NCBI RefSeq assembly: GCF_001513975.1
Contig: NZ_KQ947990.1
Span: 422,336-486,335, forward strand
Length of the DNA: 64,000 nucleotides
Direction of reading: 5' to 3'
From: Streptomyces curacoi
Lineage (GTDB): Bacteria > Actinomycetota > Actinomycetes > Streptomycetales > Streptomycetaceae
Position numbers and translations under genes: made by a program. Under the pieces are notes generated by a model. It was not told the DNA's origin, did no database searches, and saw only the letters and a program-made list of their open reading frames with translations. This document shows, in pieces, positions 61,285-64,000 of the stretch (positions are counted from its first letter, which is position 1; the number at the start of each line of letters is the position of its first letter).

Positions 61285-62451
61285 ATGACCAGATCACGCT
61301 TCTTAGCGGTCGCGGTGTCCGCCGTACTCGTGCTCGGACCGGCCCTGACCCTGCCAGTCGTCGCCGCGGGGGCCGCCTCCGCCGCCCCCGCGAGTTCGTC
61401 CACCGCCGCCGAATCGCCCCAACTGCCCCGCCCCACCGGCCCGCACGCCGTGGGTCGCAGCACCCTCCACCTCGTCGACACCGACCGCCCGGACCCGTGG
61501 GTGCCCTCCGCGGGCGCCCGTCAGCTGATGGTGTCCATGTACTACCCCGCCCGCCGCGGCACGGGCGGACCGACGGCTCCGTACCTGACCACCGAAGAGG
61601 CCCGGCACCTGCTGGAGTTGCGGGTCCCGGACGCCACCGTCCCGCCGGAGGTGATCAGCGGCGTCCGTACCTGGGCGCACACCGACGCGCGCCCGCTGCA
61701 CGGCAGGTTCCCGCTCGTGGTGCTCTCACCCGGCTTCACGTTCCCGCGCGCCACGCTCACCGGACTCGCCGAGGACCTCGCCAGTCGCGGATACGTCGTC
61801 GCGCTGGTCGACCACACGTACGAGAACGCCGGTACGACCTTCCCCGACGGGCAGACCCTGCCCTGCGCCATCTGCGAGACGCCTCCCCCGGTCGGCGGCT
61901 CGACCGTCGCCGAGAGCCGTGCCGAGGACGTCTCCTTCGTGCTCGACCGGCTGACCGGGCGTCACCCCGCGTGGCGGCACGCGCGCGTGATCGACGCCCA
62001 GCGGATCGGCATGGCCGGGCACTCCATCGGCGGCAACGCCGCCCTCGCGACGATGGCCGCCGACGCGCGCGTGCGGGCCGGCGTGAACATGGACGGCACC
62101 TTCTTCGCGCCGGTTCCTGCCGCTGGTCTCGACGGCCGTCCCTTCCTGATGGTCGGGGCCGAGAACAGGCCGCCACGCGACACGAGCTGGGACGAGGCCT
62201 GGGCCCACCTGGACGGCTGGAAGCGCTGGCTGTCATTCGCCGGAACCGACCACGGCTCCTTCACCGACGTACCCCTCCTCGCGGAGCTGGCCGGCCTCCC
62301 GGACACCGCAACGATGCCCTACCTGCGGTCGCAGGTCCTCACGCGCGCGTACGTCGCCGCCTTCTTCGACCTGCACCTGAAGGGCGTCCCGCAGCCGCTG
62401 CTCGACGGCCCGTCACCGGCCAACCCCGAGGTCACCGTCCGTCTTCCTTGA
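61285..62451 (+). CDS. Secreted alpha/beta hydrolase (PAF-acetylhydrolase/lipase-like)
   Basis: Seen: 388 residues from ATG 61285. Sec signal peptide: MTRSRFLAVAVSAVLVLGPA with cleavage near ASAAPA. Hydrolase core: FPLVVLSPGFTFPR (oxyanion), nucleophile elbow MAGHSIGGNAA, acidic AGVNMDGTFF region, and the catalytic His in FAGTDHGSFTD. One Cys pair (LPCAICETP). Known: this group includes platelet-activating-factor acetylhydrolase-like esterases and cutinase-like enzymes. Its 3' end overlaps the convergent MFS gene by 20 bp, within a CCTTGAGG repeat. Confidence 0.9.
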   Translation: MTRSRFLAVAVSAVLVLGPALTLPVVAAGAASAAPASSSTAAESPQLPRPTGPHAVGRSTLHLVDTDRPDPWVPSAGARQLMVSMYYPARRGTGGPTAPYLTTEEARHLLELRVPDATVPPEVISGVRTWAHTDARPLHGRFPLVVLSPGFTFPRATLTGLAEDLASRGYVVALVDHTYENAGTTFPDGQTLPCAICETPPPVGGSTVAESRAEDVSFVLDRLTGRHPAWRHARVIDAQRIGMAGHSIGGNAALATMAADARVRAGVNMDGTFFAPVPAAGLDGRPFLMVGAENRPPRDTSWDEAWAHLDGWKRWLSFAGTDHGSFTDVPLLAELAGLPDTATMPYLRSQVLTRAYVAAFFDLHLKGVPQPLLDGPSPANPEVTVRLP

Positions 62452-63994
62452 GGGCTTCCTCCTCCTTGAGGCCTTCCTTGAGGTCTTCCTTGAGGGCCTC
62501 CTCAAGGACCGGGAACCGCCCCGGCGCCAGCAGCAACAGCACCAGGAAGGCCAGCGCCGCCGCGCAGGACGCCCCGAGATACACGGCGTGCACCGCGTCG
62601 GCGATGGCCCGCCTGGTGGCCTCCGGAGCCATGCCGCCGGAATCCAGCGCCCGCGTCACCGACTCCAGGTCGCCGGCCCCGCCGAGCCGAGCCGCCAGCA
62701 CCCCGTTCGCCACCGCGCCGAAGAGCGCCGCGCCCACCGTCTGCCCCGTCTGGCGGCAGAAGAGCACGGACGCCGTGGCCGTCCCCCGCTCCGACCAGCC
62801 CACCGTCGACTGCACGCCCACGATCAGCGGCAGCTGGAACAGCCCGAGCGCCGCTCCCAGCAGCAGCATCAGCAGTGTCGGCTGCCACGCGGCCCCCGGA
62901 TACGGCAGGAACGGGAACGCCAGCAGGATCAGCGACGCCGACCCGATACCCAGCATCGCGGTGTTACGGAAGCCGATCCTCCGATACACGTGCTGGCTGA
63001 ACGCCGCCGACACCGGCCAGCTCAACGTCCAGACGGACAGCACGAATCCGGCCGCCACCGGGGCCAGGCCGAGGACCGACTGGGCGTACGTCGGCAGGAA
63101 CACCGCCGGCGCCACCATCAGCAGCCCCAGCGCGCCGAGGGCGAGATTCACCGCCGCGATCGTCCGGCGCCGCCACACCCACCCGGGGATGATCGGGTCG
63201 GCCGCCCGGCGCTCCACGAACACCACGACCGCCGCGAGCGCAAGCCCCGTACCGAACAAGGCGATCGACGGTCCCGAGAGCCACGGCCACGCCACCCCGC
63301 CCTGCACCACGGCCGTCAGCAGCGCGCCCCCGCACGCGAAAACCGCCAGCGCGCCCGCCCAGTCGACACGCGCGCGCGTGCCCTTCGTCTCGCGCTCCGG
63401 CTCGTGCAGATGGCGCGCTATCAGCCACAACGCCACCGCGCCTATCGGCAGGTTGATGAGGAAGATCCAGCGCCAGTCCGCGTACGCCGCCAGGACCCCG
63501 CCCAGTCCCGGCCCGGCCACCGCCGACACCGCCCACACGGTGGACAGCTTGGCCTGGATCTTCGGGCGTTCCTGCAGCGGGTACAGGTCGGCGGCCAGCG
63601 TCTGCACCGTCCCCTGCAGGGCCCCGCCGCCCAGCCCCTGCACGATCCGGAACGCGATCAGCGCGCCCATGTTCCAGGCCACCGCGCACAGCAGCGACCC
63701 CAGCAGGAACAGCGCCGCGCCCGCGATCAGCACCGGTTTGCGGCCGAAGGTGTCGGAGAGCTTGCCGTACACCGGGAGGGTCACGGTCACGGCCAGCAGA
63801 TAGCCGGAGAAGAGCCAGGAGAAGACCGAGAAGCCGCCGAGGTCGCCGACGATCTGCGGTACGGCCGTGGAGACGATGGTGGAGTCGAGGGCGGCCAGCG
63901 CCATCGCGAGCATCAGGGCCGCGACCACGGCCGTGCGTCTCTCGGTGCCGGTGCGCTGTGCGGTGTCGCGGATCGCGGGTCTCGTACTGCCCAC
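62432..63994 (-). CDS. MFS drug exporter, DHA2 family (14 TM)
   Basis: Seen: 520 residues from GTG 63994, six bp from the window edge, so an upstream start cannot be excluded. Fourteen hydrophobic spans. LDSTIVSTAVPQIVGDLGG (motif D1), LPVYGKLSDTFGRKPVL (motif A) and GLGGGALQGTVQTLAAD are signatures of DHA2 proton-coupled multidrug exporters. The last ~25 residues are a charged tail of repeated LKE units (EEALKEDLKEGLKEE) made by a DNA repeat. Known: such pumps expel drugs or metabolites. Substrate unknown. Confidence 0.93.
   Translation of the reverse strand: MGSTRPAIRDTAQRTGTERRTAVVAALMLAMALAALDSTIVSTAVPQIVGDLGGFSVFSWLFSGYLLAVTVTLPVYGKLSDTFGRKPVLIAGAALFLLGSLLCAVAWNMGALIAFRIVQGLGGGALQGTVQTLAADLYPLQERPKIQAKLSTVWAVSAVAGPGLGGVLAAYADWRWIFLINLPIGAVALWLIARHLHEPERETKGTRARVDWAGALAVFACGGALLTAVVQGGVAWPWLSGPSIALFGTGLALAAVVVFVERRAADPIIPGWVWRRRTIAAVNLALGALGLLMVAPAVFLPTYAQSVLGLAPVAAGFVLSVWTLSWPVSAAFSQHVYRRIGFRNTAMLGIGSASLILLAFPFLPYPGAAWQPTLLMLLLGAALGLFQLPLIVGVQSTVGWSERGTATASVLFCRQTGQTVGAALFGAVANGVLAARLGGAGDLESVTRALDSGGMAPEATRRAIADAVHAVYLGASCAAALAFLVLLLLAPGRFPVLEEALKEDLKEGLKEEEALKEDGR
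62442..62504. repeat. CTTCCTTGAGG-type repeats at the convergent hydrolase/MFS ends
   Basis: Four to five diverged copies of (C)TTCCTTGAGG in ~60 bp supply the hydrolase stop codon in the first copy and the LKE-rich tail of the exporter on the other strand. Confidence 0.65.
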
Positions 63995-64000
63995 CGGGTT

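Noticed and set aside
61194..63803. 869-codon plus-strand frame across the hydrolase and MFS genes
   Set aside because: Out of frame with the hydrolase and antisense to the exporter; both real genes have signal or TM architecture.

Overview
The window is a gene-dense piece of a Streptomyces chromosome, from the linear-chromosome core. The evidence is a very high GC content with G/C at almost every third codon position, frequent GTG starts, a SsgA-family sporulation protein, a bacterial protein O-mannosyltransferase, an RpfB-type resuscitation factor, a TamR/Tam pair and an LAETG-type sortase substrate. From memory the order resembles the S. coelicolor region running from prs/glmU to ssgE; no alignment was run. 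No CRISPR array, IS element, prophage or biosynthetic cluster was seen. One tRNA gene (tRNA-Gln, TTG) is present.

Layout. 1-9.2 kb: a phosphoesterase cut by the window edge, a two-TM protein, a HIT hydrolase, a membrane-anchored TIR protein, a DUF1876 protein, a beta-lactamase-fold hydrolase, ohr, ohrR, and a cbiM-cbiQ-cbiO metal transporter whose last gene overlaps ohrR. 9.3-22.6 kb: cell envelope and translation genes, namely ssgE, two tandem penicillin-binding proteins, pmt, rsmI, tatD, rpfB, rsmA, ispE and a TAT-exported amidase. 22.6-30 kb: an Uup-type ABC-F ATPase, two paralogous beta-propeller membrane proteins of 616 residues each, an atypical receiver-LuxR protein, and a 640-bp intergenic stretch full of repeats. 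30-36 kb: a sodium/solute symporter divergent from galT-galE-galK. 36-41 kb: a second LuxR regulator, tamR and tam divergent around a perfect palindrome, a CsbD-like protein, and a desaturase overlapping a TetR gene. 41-49.5 kb: ppc, an LAETG surface protein, a membrane protein, pth, rplY, prs, glmU and tRNA-Gln.

49.5-57.2 kb is the accessory-looking part. A helix-turn-helix protein with a possible LAGLIDADG-like region ends 14 bp before tRNA-Gln. After an orphan histidine kinase comes a cluster built from polymorphic-toxin and immunity domains: a SUKH-3 protein, a YwqJ-like deaminase, a protein joining a WHH/HNH-type nuclease domain to a SUKH domain, and a 928-residue protein with a Pro/Gly-rich centre, a deaminase-like domain and a SUKH-4-like domain. 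None has a visible export signal. The divergent promoter region between the two halves holds eight GTGAC/GTCAC sites. I regard this cluster as the best candidate for an undescribed system.

57.2-64 kb: a coiled-coil DivIVA-like protein, an acetate-type symporter with its DUF485 partner, a GNAT acetyltransferase, a secreted alpha/beta hydrolase and a 14-TM MFS exporter. Family calls rest on motifs read by eye; positions are from the sequence given.
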